NCBI GenBank assembly: GCA_919901875.1
Contig: CAKKQG010000223.1
Coordinates: 1-11,256, forward strand
DNA length: 11,256 nt
Direction of reading: 5' to 3'
DNA from: Anaerolineales bacterium
Lineage (GTDB): Bacteria; Chloroflexota; Anaerolineae; Anaerolineales; VGOW01
The first letter of the stretch is position 1. Every line of letters begins with the position of its first letter. Below, piece after piece: positions 1 through 7,061 of the stretch. A program made the position numbers and the translations under genes. The notes beneath the pieces are model-generated. The model was not told where the DNA came from. It saw nothing but the letters and a program-made list of their open reading frames with translations, and did not search any database.

Positions 1-302
1 GAGGTCACGGTGACGGCGACACTCACTTGCCCGCCGCGTCCTTCGCTGGCGGCGCGCGCCGAATCATTTCCTTGACGAATTAATTCCAACGCGCGTTCGG
101 CGTAAGGTTTAAAAGTTTCACCCGCCGGAGTGAGCGACACGCCGCGCCCTTGCCGTTCAAAAAGTTCAACATTCAATTCATTTTCAAGCGCGCGCAATCT
201 TTCGGAGACGGTGGCTTGTCCGAGATCAAGTTCGGCGGCGGCGCGACTGAGCGAGCGATGTTGAACGATAACTAAGAAGAGGCGAAGTTGATCGGTTGTC
301 AT
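1..302 (-). CDS. LysR-family transcriptional regulator, N-terminal part (cut by the window edge)
   Basis: The minus strand reads an open frame of 100 codons from an ATG at 302 that runs off the left edge without a stop. The protein begins MTTDQLRLFLVIVQHRSLSRAA and continues through DLGQATVSERLRALENELN and LFERQGRGVSLTPAGE. This is the standard LysR winged helix-turn-helix (about residues 3-62), with the recognition helix around QATVSERLRALE, followed by the linker helix. The effector-binding domain lies outside the window, so the ligand cannot be guessed. The gene is divergent from nosZ across a 288-bp gap, a common arrangement for a LysR regulator and its target, but control of nos is only inference. 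No Shine-Dalgarno is visible. A TATAAT box lies 8 nt before the ATG, so the transcript may be leaderless. Family call is very secure. Confidence 0.93.
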   Translation of the reverse strand, partial: MTTDQLRLFLVIVQHRSLSRAAAELDLGQATVSERLRALENELNVELFERQGRGVSLTPAGETFKPYAERALELIRQGNDSARAASEGRGGQVSVAVTVT

Positions 303-310
303 GAATTGAA

Positions 311-316
311 ATTATA
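311..316 (-). promoter_or_regulatory. Candidate -10 box of the lysR gene, 8 nt before its ATG
   Basis: On the minus strand a perfect TATAAT (316 to 311) is followed by 8 nt and then the ATG at 302. Transcription starting about 7 nt after the box would give a leader of 0-3 nt. A TTGATA that could serve as -35 lies at 341-336, with a rather long 19-bp spacer. Inferred from sequence only. Confidence 0.45.
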
Positions 317-393
317 GTCGCCTATCTTTTTTAATTATCAAACGAAAGAATATCAAGATTCACTTTAACTATTTATGGTGAGATAACTCTTTT

Positions 394-407
394 ATGATGA
401 TCGTCAT
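394..407. promoter_or_regulatory. Crp/Fnr-sized palindrome upstream of nosZ (distal)
   Basis: ATGAT-GATC-GTCAT is an inverted repeat with one mismatch between half-sites and the 5-4-5 geometry of Crp/Fnr-family operators (FNR consensus TTGAT-N4-ATCAA). It lies about 190 bp before the nosZ start, between the divergent lysR and nosZ genes. It could equally be part of a LysR site. No binding data; candidate only. Confidence 0.3.
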
Positions 408-470
408 GTCTCACGACTGACATCCAACATCTCTATTTGAAACATGAGATCGTTTTAGAATTATTTCGAC

Positions 471-484
471 ATGATGAATATCAT
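471..484. promoter_or_regulatory. Perfect Crp/Fnr-type palindrome upstream of nosZ (proximal)
   Basis: ATGAT-GAAT-ATCAT is a perfect inverted repeat with 5-bp arms and a 4-bp centre. It differs from the FNR consensus TTGAT-N4-ATCAA only in the outermost base of each arm. If it activated from -41.5, transcription would start near 519, and a weak TAACAAT lies at 506-512 as a possible -10. A better -10, TATGAT at 492-497, would put the palindrome over the -35 region instead. Either reading suits an anaerobic or NO-responsive nos promoter. The regulator encoded at 8208-8912 is a candidate binder. Confidence 0.42.
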
Positions 485-590
485 ACCTGTTTATGATGTA
501 TTGGGTAACAATTTAGAAAAGCATAGCTGTTGTCATGCGAGACCTATTAGTTGTTCTTTCAACTTTCTAAAAACATAAAAGGAGATTTAA

Positions 591-2576
591 ATGAAACTAA
601 AGATCGTGTCAATTATCGTTGTATTAACCACTTTGCTGGCGGCCTGCGGCGGACCTTCCACCAGCGCGCCAGTGGCAAGCGGCTTGCCGGTGGACGCCGC
701 GGCGATTGCTAAAGATCGCGGGCTGACACCGGATGATGTGGCGGCGGCGCTGAAGACCTACATGCCGTCCGGCAAGACCGACCCGTATATCATGTTTGCC
801 TCCGGCGGTCAATCGGGTCAAGTGCTAGTGATCGCCATGCCGTCAATGCGTATCCTTAAAGTCATCGGCGTGTTCACGCCCGAACCTTGGCAAGGATATG
901 GCTTTGGCGGATCGGGCAACAAAGTTCTCGAAGGCGGCAAGGTCAACGGCAAAGAGGTGCTGTGGGGCGACACGCATCACCCTAATCTCTCCGAGACCAA
1001 AGGTGATTACGATGGGGAATTCCTCTTCATCAACGATAAGGCGAATGCGCGCGTGGCGGTGATCGATCTGCGCGACTTCTCGACGAAGCAGATCATCAAG
1101 AACCCCAACGCCATCAACGATCACGGCGGCGCGTTTGTCACGCCGAACACCGAATACGTGATCGAAGGACCACAATACGCCGCGCCGATTGGCTGGGAAT
1201 ATGCCCCACTCGATCAATACAAAGAAAAATATCGCGGTCTGATCACCTTCTGGAAATTTGATCGCCTCAAAGGTCGCATCGATCCCGATCAGTCGTTCCA
1301 GATCGAACTGCCGCCCTATTGGCAAGACTTGTGCGACGCCGGCAAGGGACCCAGCGACGGTTGGTTCTTCTGCAATTCGTTCAACACCGAATTGGCGACA
1401 GGCGGCATCGAACTCGGCAACCCGCCGTTTGAAGCCGGCACGACCAAGAACGACACCGATTATTTGCACATCTTCAATTGGAAGAAAGCGGAAGAAATTT
1501 TCAAAGCAGGCAAGGGGAAGAAGATCAACGGTATGGCAGTCATTGACCTTGAGACTGCGATCAAAGAGAACATTCTCTACTTCGCGCCCGAACCCAAGAG
1601 TCCGCACGGATCAGACGTAACGCCCGGCGGCGAATTTATCGTCGTCGGCGGCAAGCTCGATCCGCACGTAACGATCTATTCATTTGAAAAGATTCAAGCG
1701 GCGATCAAAGCTGGCAACTTAAACAAAGACGCTTACGGCGTGCCGGTGATCCCGCTCGACAAAGTAATGGAAGCGCAAGTTGAACTGGGTCTTGGACCTT
1801 TACACACGGTGTTCGACGACAAAGGCTACGCCTACACTTCGTTGTTCCTTGACTCGGCTGTGGCGCGCTGGTCACTCGGTGGGCCCTACGAAAAGAAACA
1901 TCCTGAACCGGGATGGAAGCTCGTGCAGAAACTTCCGGTGCAATACAACATCGGACACATCACCGCCGCCGAAGGTGACACCGCCTCACCCGATGGGCAA
2001 TTTGTAGTCGCCCTCAACAAATGGAGCATTGATCGCTTTGCCAACGTGGGACCGCTCCTCCCACAGAACTTTCAGCTAGTAGACATCAACAACACCGGCG
2101 ACAAGATGAAAGTGCTGTACGACATGCCGATTGGCATGGCAGAGCCACACTACGCGCAGATCATCAAAGCCGATAAGCTCAAACCGTTTGAGGTGTATCC
2201 AAAGGTCGGCTGGGATGCGGAGAAGATGGCAGTGGATCCAAACGCCGTCACCGATCCCAAACTCGCCGGAGTCAAACGCGATGGCAAGAATGTCACCGTC
2301 AATATGGTCGTCGTGCGCTCACACTTCACGCCCGAACGTGTCGAAGTGCAGAAAGGTGATCACGTCGTGTGGCGACTGACCAGCATCGAGCAACAACGCG
2401 ACGCCACGCACGGCTTCGCCCTCTCCGGCTACAATATCAACTTGAGCATTGAACCCGGCAAGACCGAAGTGATCGAGTTCGACGCGAATCAAGCCGGCAC
2501 CTTCACCTACTACTGCACCGAATTCTGCTCGGCACTCCATCTGGAAATGATAGGCTACTTCTTAGTCAAACCGTAG
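591..2576 (+). CDS. nosZ: Nitrous oxide reductase NosZ, Sec-type (clade II) lipoprotein
   Basis: Terminal enzyme of denitrification, reducing N2O to N2 outside the cytoplasmic membrane. The protein has 661 residues. Residues 1-19 are a lipoprotein signal peptide with lipobox LAAC (Cys19), not a twin-arginine signal, which marks the Sec-dependent clade II type. The N-terminal beta-propeller carries all seven expected CuZ histidines: His129/His130 in WGDTHHP, His178 in NDHGG, His339 in KSPHG, His405 in LHTVFDD, His456 in GHITA and His520 in AEPH. The C-terminal cupredoxin domain (about 567-661) carries the CuA ligands: His607 in ATHGF and the motif CTEFCSALHLEM with Cys642, Cys646, His650 and Met653. 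No key residue is missing, so the enzyme should be active. The start is supported by GGAG at 581-584, 6 nt before the ATG. It heads the operon and is followed by a repeat-filled 108-bp gap. Confidence 0.98.
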   Translation: MKLKIVSIIVVLTTLLAACGGPSTSAPVASGLPVDAAAIAKDRGLTPDDVAAALKTYMPSGKTDPYIMFASGGQSGQVLVIAMPSMRILKVIGVFTPEPWQGYGFGGSGNKVLEGGKVNGKEVLWGDTHHPNLSETKGDYDGEFLFINDKANARVAVIDLRDFSTKQIIKNPNAINDHGGAFVTPNTEYVIEGPQYAAPIGWEYAPLDQYKEKYRGLITFWKFDRLKGRIDPDQSFQIELPPYWQDLCDAGKGPSDGWFFCNSFNTELATGGIELGNPPFEAGTTKNDTDYLHIFNWKKAEEIFKAGKGKKINGMAVIDLETAIKENILYFAPEPKSPHGSDVTPGGEFIVVGGKLDPHVTIYSFEKIQAAIKAGNLNKDAYGVPVIPLDKVMEAQVELGLGPLHTVFDDKGYAYTSLFLDSAVARWSLGGPYEKKHPEPGWKLVQKLPVQYNIGHITAAEGDTASPDGQFVVALNKWSIDRFANVGPLLPQNFQLVDINNTGDKMKVLYDMPIGMAEPHYAQIIKADKLKPFEVYPKVGWDAEKMAVDPNAVTDPKLAGVKRDGKNVTVNMVVVRSHFTPERVEVQKGDHVVWRLTSIEQQRDATHGFALSGYNINLSIEPGKTEVIEFDANQAGTFTYYCTEFCSALHLEMIGYFLVKP

Positions 2577-2681
2577 TTCAGTAGTTCAGTAACCAGTGAA
2601 CAGTGATCAGTGGTTGTAGCAGTTCGCCACTGATCACTGATAACTGATAACTGCTCACTGTTCACTCGATCACTGTTCACT
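2572..2681 (+). repeat. Cluster of short direct and inverted CAGTGA/TCACTG repeats between nosZ and the NosB-like gene
   Basis: The whole gap after nosZ is low-complexity repeat. GTAGTTCA occurs twice in tandem from 2572, covering the nosZ stop. Perfect 13-bp arms at 2601-2613 and 2627-2639 (CAGTGATCAGTGG and its complement) form a hairpin with a 13-nt loop. A second perfect 14-bp pair, 2595-2608 with 2668-2681, shares the left segment, so the two hairpins exclude each other. No U-tract follows, so it is not a classical terminator. The last arm ends 3 nt before the next start codon, where no Shine-Dalgarno is left. Confidence 0.85.
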
Positions 2682-2684
2682 TAT

Positions 2685-3356
2685 ATGCACCTCCTCAACC
2701 TCGATCCCGATGTAAAAGTCCTCCTACCCGACGGCAGCACGCGCACTCTCACCACGTTCCTGTTGCCCAGCGCGTTGCTCATGCTTGCCTCATTGATGTT
2801 GATGATCTCGATGTTTGTGCCGTATTGGGGCATGACGATGTACGCGCCGCAATATCCAAAAGGATTAACGGTGAACGTTTACGTCAGTCATCTTGAAGGC
2901 GATGTGCGCGAGATTGACGCCCTCAATCACTACATTGGGATGCCGCCTCTGGATGAGGGCGGCCGCCTCGAGCGATCCATCTCCACCATCTCCATTGTTG
3001 CGTTTGCTTTGCTGCTCATCGCCGGAGTGTTCGTTCACAATCAATGGGCAGGCATATTAGCTCTGCCCGTCATCGGCTATCCCGTTATCTTTCTTGCCGA
3101 TCTGTTTTACATCCTCTACACCTACGGTCACAGCATTGATCCAAAATCGGCTTTGGGCAGTGCGATCAAACCGTTCACGCCACCATTGTTCGGCGAAGGG
3201 GTGATCGGTCAATTCAAAACAATCGCTTACGCTGGCAGCGGTTTGTATCTGGCAGTGGGCGCAGTGCTGATCGTGATGCTCGGCTTGTGGTTTCATCGCG
3301 CCGCCTATAAACCCATTGTGGATGCGCGAAAAAAAATGAAAGCGCAATCGGCGTAA
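2685..3356 (+). CDS. NosB-like four-helix membrane protein of clade II nos operons
   Basis: A 223-residue integral membrane protein directly after nosZ. Four hydrophobic segments are visible (about 25-47, 99-117, 120-143 and 183-204). The basic C-terminus (RKKMKAQ) should be cytoplasmic, which places the 48-98 loop outside. That loop holds a motif rich in possible ligands: SHLEGDVREIDALNHYIGM with His69, His82 and Met86. Clade II clusters such as that of Wolinella carry a small polytopic protein, NosB, right after nosZ, reported as required for N2O respiration. Position and size agree, so I call it NosB-like, but I have not aligned it. Its role is probably quinol-side electron transfer or maturation. 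No Shine-Dalgarno is visible before the ATG because the repeat cluster runs to within 3 nt of it. Confidence 0.65.
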   Translation: MHLLNLDPDVKVLLPDGSTRTLTTFLLPSALLMLASLMLMISMFVPYWGMTMYAPQYPKGLTVNVYVSHLEGDVREIDALNHYIGMPPLDEGGRLERSISTISIVAFALLLIAGVFVHNQWAGILALPVIGYPVIFLADLFYILYTYGHSIDPKSALGSAIKPFTPPLFGEGVIGQFKTIAYAGSGLYLAVGAVLIVMLGLWFHRAAYKPIVDARKKMKAQSA

Positions 3357-3357
3357 A

Positions 3358-3374
3358 GCAAGTTGACAACTTGC
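3358..3374. repeat. 17-bp palindrome at the NosB-like/nosD junction
   Basis: GCAAGTTG-A-CAACTTGC has perfect 8-bp arms around one central base. It starts 2 nt after the stop of the NosB-like gene and ends 9 nt before the nosD ATG. It occupies the place where a ribosome binding site would be expected, and no Shine-Dalgarno is seen there. It could be another dispersed short palindrome or a protein-binding site. Confidence 0.6.
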
Positions 3375-3383
3375 TCAACAAAT

Positions 3384-4787
3384 ATGAAGACTCGCCTCGC
3401 CCCACTCCTCGCACTCTTTCTCACGTTCTCTTTTTTTGGCAACGCACTTGGACAAGTTTCACCCAACTTGACCGACAACCAATTGATCGTCTCACCTAAC
3501 GGTCCCTACACAACAATTGAATCCGCGTTGAACGACGCGCGTGACGGTGACGTGATCGAAGTACGCGGCGGGGTGTATCGCACATCATTGGTCGTTAAGA
3601 AGTCGGTCACACTGGAAGGAGTCGGCAACCCCGTGATTGATGGCGGCGGAGTCGGCACGGTAGTGATGTTGTCTGCGCCGCAGATCGTCTTGCGCGGATT
3701 TGAGATTCGCCACAGCGGCAACGAGCCCGACTTCGATCATTCGGGAATCATTATCAACGCCTCAGGCGTCACGGTGGAGAACAATCGCATTTACGAAGTG
3801 TTGTTCGGAATTTTTATAGAGAAAGCCGATAACGTCATCGTCCGCAACAATGACATCACCAGCAAGGTTAAATATGATCTGGGGCGCAAAGGCGATAGCA
3901 TCCGCGTTTGGTATAGCCAGAACGCGCTGATCGAAAAAAATCATTTGCACGAGTCGCGCGACGTGGTGATCTGGTATTCCAAAAATATCATCGTGCGCGA
4001 CAACATTATCGAAACAGGCCGCTTCGCCGTGCATCTCATGTATTCCAACAGTGCGCGCGTTGAGCGTAATGTGATTCACAACAACTCGGTGGGCATCTAC
4101 ACCATGTATTCCAACGATGTGATCTTGCGCGGCAACGACATTCGCGGTCAGCGCGGACCGAGTGGCTACGCGCTCGGCTTCAAAGACGCCAGCAACGTTG
4201 ACGCCAGCGACAACATCATGGTAGACAATCGCGGCGGAGTCTTTTTGGATAACACGCCGTTCAATCCGGGAACGCGCGCCGACTTTCGGGGCAACATCTT
4301 CGCCTTCAACGATATTGGCGTGATCATGTTAACGGCTGTCAAAGGCAACACTTTTGAAAATAACACGTTCTGGGAAAACATCGAGCAAGTGTCTCTGCAA
4401 GGCAGTGGACTGATGGGCAAGAATACCTGGCAGAAAAATTATTGGAGCGATTACGCCGGCTTCGATGCAAATGGCGACGGCATGGGCGACGTGCCGTATC
4501 GCTCGGAACATTTTTTTGAAAACCTGACGGATCGCGCCCCGATGCTGCGCGCCTTGATCTACAGCCCGGCATCGCAGACGATTGAGTTTGCCGCTTCATC
4601 CTTCCCAATTTTTAAACCCCAACCAAAATTTGTTGACGAATCACCGGCGATGCAGCCTGCGGCGATTCCCAAATCCGCTTCCCCCAAAAAAACTCGCACA
4701 ATTGAAATGATCATCATCGGTTTTGTGTTGTTAACTTCTGGTATCGTATGCGGCTGGCTGGGGTGGCGCGAGGAGAAATTTTTATGA
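3384..4787 (+). CDS. nosD: NosD, periplasmic beta-helix copper-centre maturation protein
   Basis: NosD works with the NosFY ABC transporter to assemble the CuZ sulfide-bridged copper cluster of NosZ. From the ATG at 3384 the protein has 467 residues. A TTG seven codons upstream is possible, but it lies inside the palindrome and would spoil the signal peptide. Residues 1-23 form a Sec signal peptide (MKTRLAPLLALFLTFSFFGN) with likely cleavage near ALG-Q. The body is a right-handed parallel beta-helix with many repeats of the form xNxIxxxxxGI, for example NNRIYEVLFGIFIEKADNVI and MYSNDVILRGNDIRG. The family motif NYWSDYAGFDANGDGMGD is present. A C-terminal transmembrane segment (IIIGFVLLTSGIVCGWLGW, about 440-459) anchors it. 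The stop overlaps the nosF start (ATGA), indicating translational coupling. Confidence 0.95.
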   Translation: MKTRLAPLLALFLTFSFFGNALGQVSPNLTDNQLIVSPNGPYTTIESALNDARDGDVIEVRGGVYRTSLVVKKSVTLEGVGNPVIDGGGVGTVVMLSAPQIVLRGFEIRHSGNEPDFDHSGIIINASGVTVENNRIYEVLFGIFIEKADNVIVRNNDITSKVKYDLGRKGDSIRVWYSQNALIEKNHLHESRDVVIWYSKNIIVRDNIIETGRFAVHLMYSNSARVERNVIHNNSVGIYTMYSNDVILRGNDIRGQRGPSGYALGFKDASNVDASDNIMVDNRGGVFLDNTPFNPGTRADFRGNIFAFNDIGVIMLTAVKGNTFENNTFWENIEQVSLQGSGLMGKNTWQKNYWSDYAGFDANGDGMGDVPYRSEHFFENLTDRAPMLRALIYSPASQTIEFAASSFPIFKPQPKFVDESPAMQPAAIPKSASPKKTRTIEMIIIGFVLLTSGIVCGWLGWREEKFL

Positions 4788-5755
4788 ATCAAAATAATAT
4801 TGTAGGGACGTTGCACGCTTGGCGAACGTCCCTACAAAACACATCATTGGTTCGCGTGCAAGACGTCACCAAACGCTACAACAAATCTATCGCGCTCGAC
4901 AACGTCTCGCTTGATGTCAACGCGGGCGAATCGGTTGCGCTGTGGGGCGAGAACGGCGCGGGCAAGACCACGCTCGTCAAAGCGATCTTAGGCTTGATTG
5001 ATTTTCAAGGCAGCATCCTCGTGGCTGGTCACGACGCCAAACGAAAGGGCAAAGATGTGCGCCGCAGTATTGGCTACGTGCCGCAAGAAGCGATCTTCTA
5101 CGACATGAGCGTGATGGCAACGATGAAGTTTTATGCGCGGTTGAAGAAAATAGAGATTGGAGATTGGAGATCAATCTCCAATCTCCAATCTCCAAAGAAT
5201 CGCATCACAACTCTGCTCAACCAACTCGGTCTCGCCGATCACGTTCATAAACCCGTTCCCACGCTGTCAGGCGGGCTCAAACAACGGCTCGCGCTGGCGG
5301 TTGCTTTGCTCGCCGACCCGCCAGTATTGGTCTTCGACGAACCTACCGCGAACCTTGACGTGAAAGCGCGGCGTGATTATTTGGCGCTGCTCGCCACACT
5401 TCGCAAAGAGAATAAAACGATCATCTTCGCCTCACATCGTATGGAAGAAGTGGAATCTTTGGCAGATCGAGTCGCCATTATGGAGTCAGGTCGCATTGTC
5501 GAATCGCTCACGCCGGGCGCTGTGCGTTTGAAACTCACGCCGCACGTCGAACTCACACTGTGGATCGCCGACAATGAACGCGCGCGCGCCCTGCATTGTT
5601 TGGAACAGGAAGGCGTCAAAGCGCATCTCAACGGGCGCGGCACGGTGGTGGCGCACATCAGCGCCGAACAAAAATTAAACACGCTCCAACTTCTTGCCAA
5701 GCAAGGCATCACCATCACCGATTTTGAAATTGAAAGAGGCAAGTTATGGAATTAA
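4784..5755 (+). CDS. nosF: NosF, ABC transporter ATPase for NosZ maturation, with two repeat-derived insertions
   Basis: Cytoplasmic ATPase that powers the NosFY exporter feeding NosD/NosZ assembly, probably with a sulfur species. From ATG 4784 (AGGAG at 4771-4775, ATGA overlap with nosD) the protein has 323 residues. It has Walker A GENGAGKTT (55-63), Q-loop VPQE (99-102), signature LSGG (161-164), Walker B VLVFDEP with Asp185/Glu186, and H-loop His218. All catalytic elements are intact. Two parts look foreign. Residues 6-18 are encoded by a 38-bp palindrome, ahead of the usual start-like LVRVQDVTKRY. Residues 124-136 (EIGDWRSISNLQS) are encoded by a second, unrelated 40-bp palindrome between FYARLKK and the helix before the signature motif. 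Both keep the frame. A TTG at 4847 is an alternative start that would skip the first insertion, but it has no Shine-Dalgarno. Confidence 0.95.
   Translation: MNQNNIVGTLHAWRTSLQNTSLVRVQDVTKRYNKSIALDNVSLDVNAGESVALWGENGAGKTTLVKAILGLIDFQGSILVAGHDAKRKGKDVRRSIGYVPQEAIFYDMSVMATMKFYARLKKIEIGDWRSISNLQSPKNRITTLLNQLGLADHVHKPVPTLSGGLKQRLALAVALLADPPVLVFDEPTANLDVKARRDYLALLATLRKENKTIIFASHRMEEVESLADRVAIMESGRIVESLTPGAVRLKLTPHVELTLWIADNERARALHCLEQEGVKAHLNGRGTVVAHISAEQKLNTLQLLAKQGITITDFEIERGKLWN
4800..4837. repeat. Palindromic repeat inside the nosF 5' coding region
   Basis: Perfect 13-bp inverted repeat TTGTAGGGACGTT (4800-4812) and its complement (4825-4837), with a 12-nt loop. It starts 16 nt after the first base of the nosF ATG and is read through in frame as residues 6-18. 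Palindromes with TGTAGGG/CCCTACA ends are, from memory, frequent dispersed repeats in Chloroflexota and some other bacteria. No target-site duplication is seen. Confidence 0.8.
5153..5192. repeat. Heptad-built palindrome inserted in frame in nosF
   Basis: Perfect 18-bp arms, GAGATTGGAGATTGGAGA (5153-5170) and its complement (5175-5192), with a 4-nt loop TCAA. The arms are made of a 7-bp unit (GATTGGA) repeated. It encodes residues 124-136 of NosF, a stretch rich in Ser, Asn and Gln that does not look like ABC ATPase core. The hairpin would be very stable in mRNA. Confidence 0.88.
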
Positions 5756-6573
5756 GTCTGTTGTGGACAATCGCCATGCGCGAGCTGCGCGAGTCGCTGC
5801 GCAACAAGTGGCTGGTATTTTACGCCGTCGGTTTCGCCGCGCTGGCTTTCGCCCTCTCGCAAGCCAGTCTGGCATCAGCCGGTTACAGCGGGCTGGGCGG
5901 TTTTGGGCGCACGGCGGCGAGCCTCATCAATGCGCTTCTACTGTTCGTCCCTCTTCTTGGATTAAGCGTCGGCGCGAATGCCATAGCCGCTGATCGTGAA
6001 AAAGGATCGCTGGCATATTTGATGGCGCAGCCGGTGAATCGCGCCGAGATATTTTTTGGCAAAGCAGTGGGATCAGGTGTTGCCGTCACTGCCGCGTTGG
6101 CTGTTGGTTTCGGGTTAGCTGCCATCGCGCTGGCAACATCCGGCGACGGTGAGGCGAGTGCCTTCATCGCCCTCACTTTATTCACCTTATTACTTGCGCT
6201 GGCTTCACTCGGTTTAGGATTTTTGATCAGCACCTTCACCCGCAAGGGGGCGACGGCGACGGGCGCGGCACTGTTGTGTTGGTTGGGGTTAGTGTTCTTT
6301 GGCGATTTAGGAATCGTCGGCATCACCTTGTCATTACGCCCCACTCCATCCACCTTGCTCGCCATGTTATTGATCAACCCATTGCAAATTTTTAAACTGG
6401 GCGCGATCTATAGTTTGCGCGCCACGCTCGACACGCTAGGCGCAGCCGGTCAATATGCCGCGTATCAATTTGGCGAGGCTCTGCCATTCGTGTTGGCGAG
6501 TCTTCTCGTCGCATGGATCGCCCTCTCGTTTGGAATCGCTTTTATCTTGTTCAATCGCAAAAGTGACGCCTGA
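5746..6573 (+). CDS. nosY: NosY, ABC-2 type permease of the Nos maturation system
   Basis: Membrane partner of NosF. The 275-residue protein opens with the amphipathic, basic segment typical of ABC-2 permeases (TIAMRELRESLRNKW), then has about six hydrophobic segments (roughly 23-43, 58-80, 106-130, 139-162, 170-197 and 248-268). The conserved stretch ADREKGSLAYLMAQPVNRAE, which contacts the ATPase in this family, follows the second helix (about 82-101). The ATG lies 10 nt inside nosF, before the latter's stop, with GAAAGAGG at 5732-5739 as ribosome binding site, so the two are coupled. Family assignment as ABC-2 permease is certain; the NosY name rests on that plus its place between nosF and nosL. 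Confidence 0.95.
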   Translation: MELSLLWTIAMRELRESLRNKWLVFYAVGFAALAFALSQASLASAGYSGLGGFGRTAASLINALLLFVPLLGLSVGANAIAADREKGSLAYLMAQPVNRAEIFFGKAVGSGVAVTAALAVGFGLAAIALATSGDGEASAFIALTLFTLLLALASLGLGFLISTFTRKGATATGAALLCWLGLVFFGDLGIVGITLSLRPTPSTLLAMLLINPLQIFKLGAIYSLRATLDTLGAAGQYAAYQFGEALPFVLASLLVAWIALSFGIAFILFNRKSDA

Positions 6574-6581
6574 GTACCAAG

Positions 6582-7061
6582 ATGACGAACATCATACCCA
6601 ATTCACGAATTACAATTTATTATTTGCTCATCCTTTTGCTGGTCGCCGCCTGCGCTCCCAAGTCTAACGAGCCGCAGCCGCCGGAGATCATCATCGGGCA
6701 AACACTGTGCGATGAGTGCGGCATGATCATCAGTGAAGCGAAATTCGCCGCCGCGACAATTATGCTCAACGGCGAGACGCGCAAGTTCGACGACATCGCC
6801 GAGATGATCAAGTATCACATGATGGATCATCCCGAAGCGCAAGTGAAAGTTTGGTTCGTGCACGACTATTATTCCAAAGAATGGATTCGCGGCGAGCAAG
6901 CGTTTTTCGTCCTCAGCCCAAAACTTAAAACGCCGATGGGTGGCGGTGCTGCCGCCTTCCGTGATCAAACCGCCGCTAGAAAGTTTGTGTCAGAACTAGA
7001 AGGGAAAGTTTACAACTTCGATGAGTTACGAATAGAGCTTCACCGGACGCTACACAACTAA
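6582..7061 (+). CDS. nosL: NosL, copper-binding lipoprotein chaperone for NosZ
   Basis: Supplies Cu(I) to apo-NosZ on the outer face of the membrane. The protein has 159 residues. The lipoprotein signal ends in LVAAC with Cys24 as the lipidated residue. The metal-binding motif is TLCDECGMIIS, with Cys43, Cys46 and Met48, the NosL signature region. The rest matches the NosL fold: FDDIAEMIKY, VHDYYSKEWIRGEQAFFV, and the glycine-rich TPMGGGAAAFRD near 123-134. It starts 8 nt after the nosY stop and has no strong Shine-Dalgarno, so it probably depends on coupling. Its last 20 codons and stop are duplicated immediately downstream in a 98-bp tandem repeat, leaving the functional copy intact. Confidence 0.95.
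   Translation: MTNIIPNSRITIYYLLILLLVAACAPKSNEPQPPEIIIGQTLCDECGMIISEAKFAAATIMLNGETRKFDDIAEMIKYHMMDHPEAQVKVWFVHDYYSKEWIRGEQAFFVLSPKLKTPMGGGAAAFRDQTAARKFVSELEGKVYNFDELRIELHRTLHN

Noticed and set aside
843..1607. 254-codon open frame on the minus strand inside nosZ
   Set aside because: Shadow of the GC-rich nosZ codons. NosZ on the plus strand has complete copper motifs, and the antisense product has no recognisable domain.
2601..2639. Hairpin after nosZ as a Rho-independent terminator
   Set aside because: The 13-bp stem is not GC-rich and no U-tract follows; the following nos genes need read-through.
5153..5192. Heptad repeats considered as a CRISPR or VNTR
   Set aside because: The units are 7 bp, contiguous and arranged as an inverted repeat without spacers, so they form a palindrome, not a CRISPR array.
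5883..6377. 164-codon minus-strand frame opposite nosY
   Set aside because: Antisense shadow of a membrane protein gene, low-complexity product rich in Ala, Pro and Lys.
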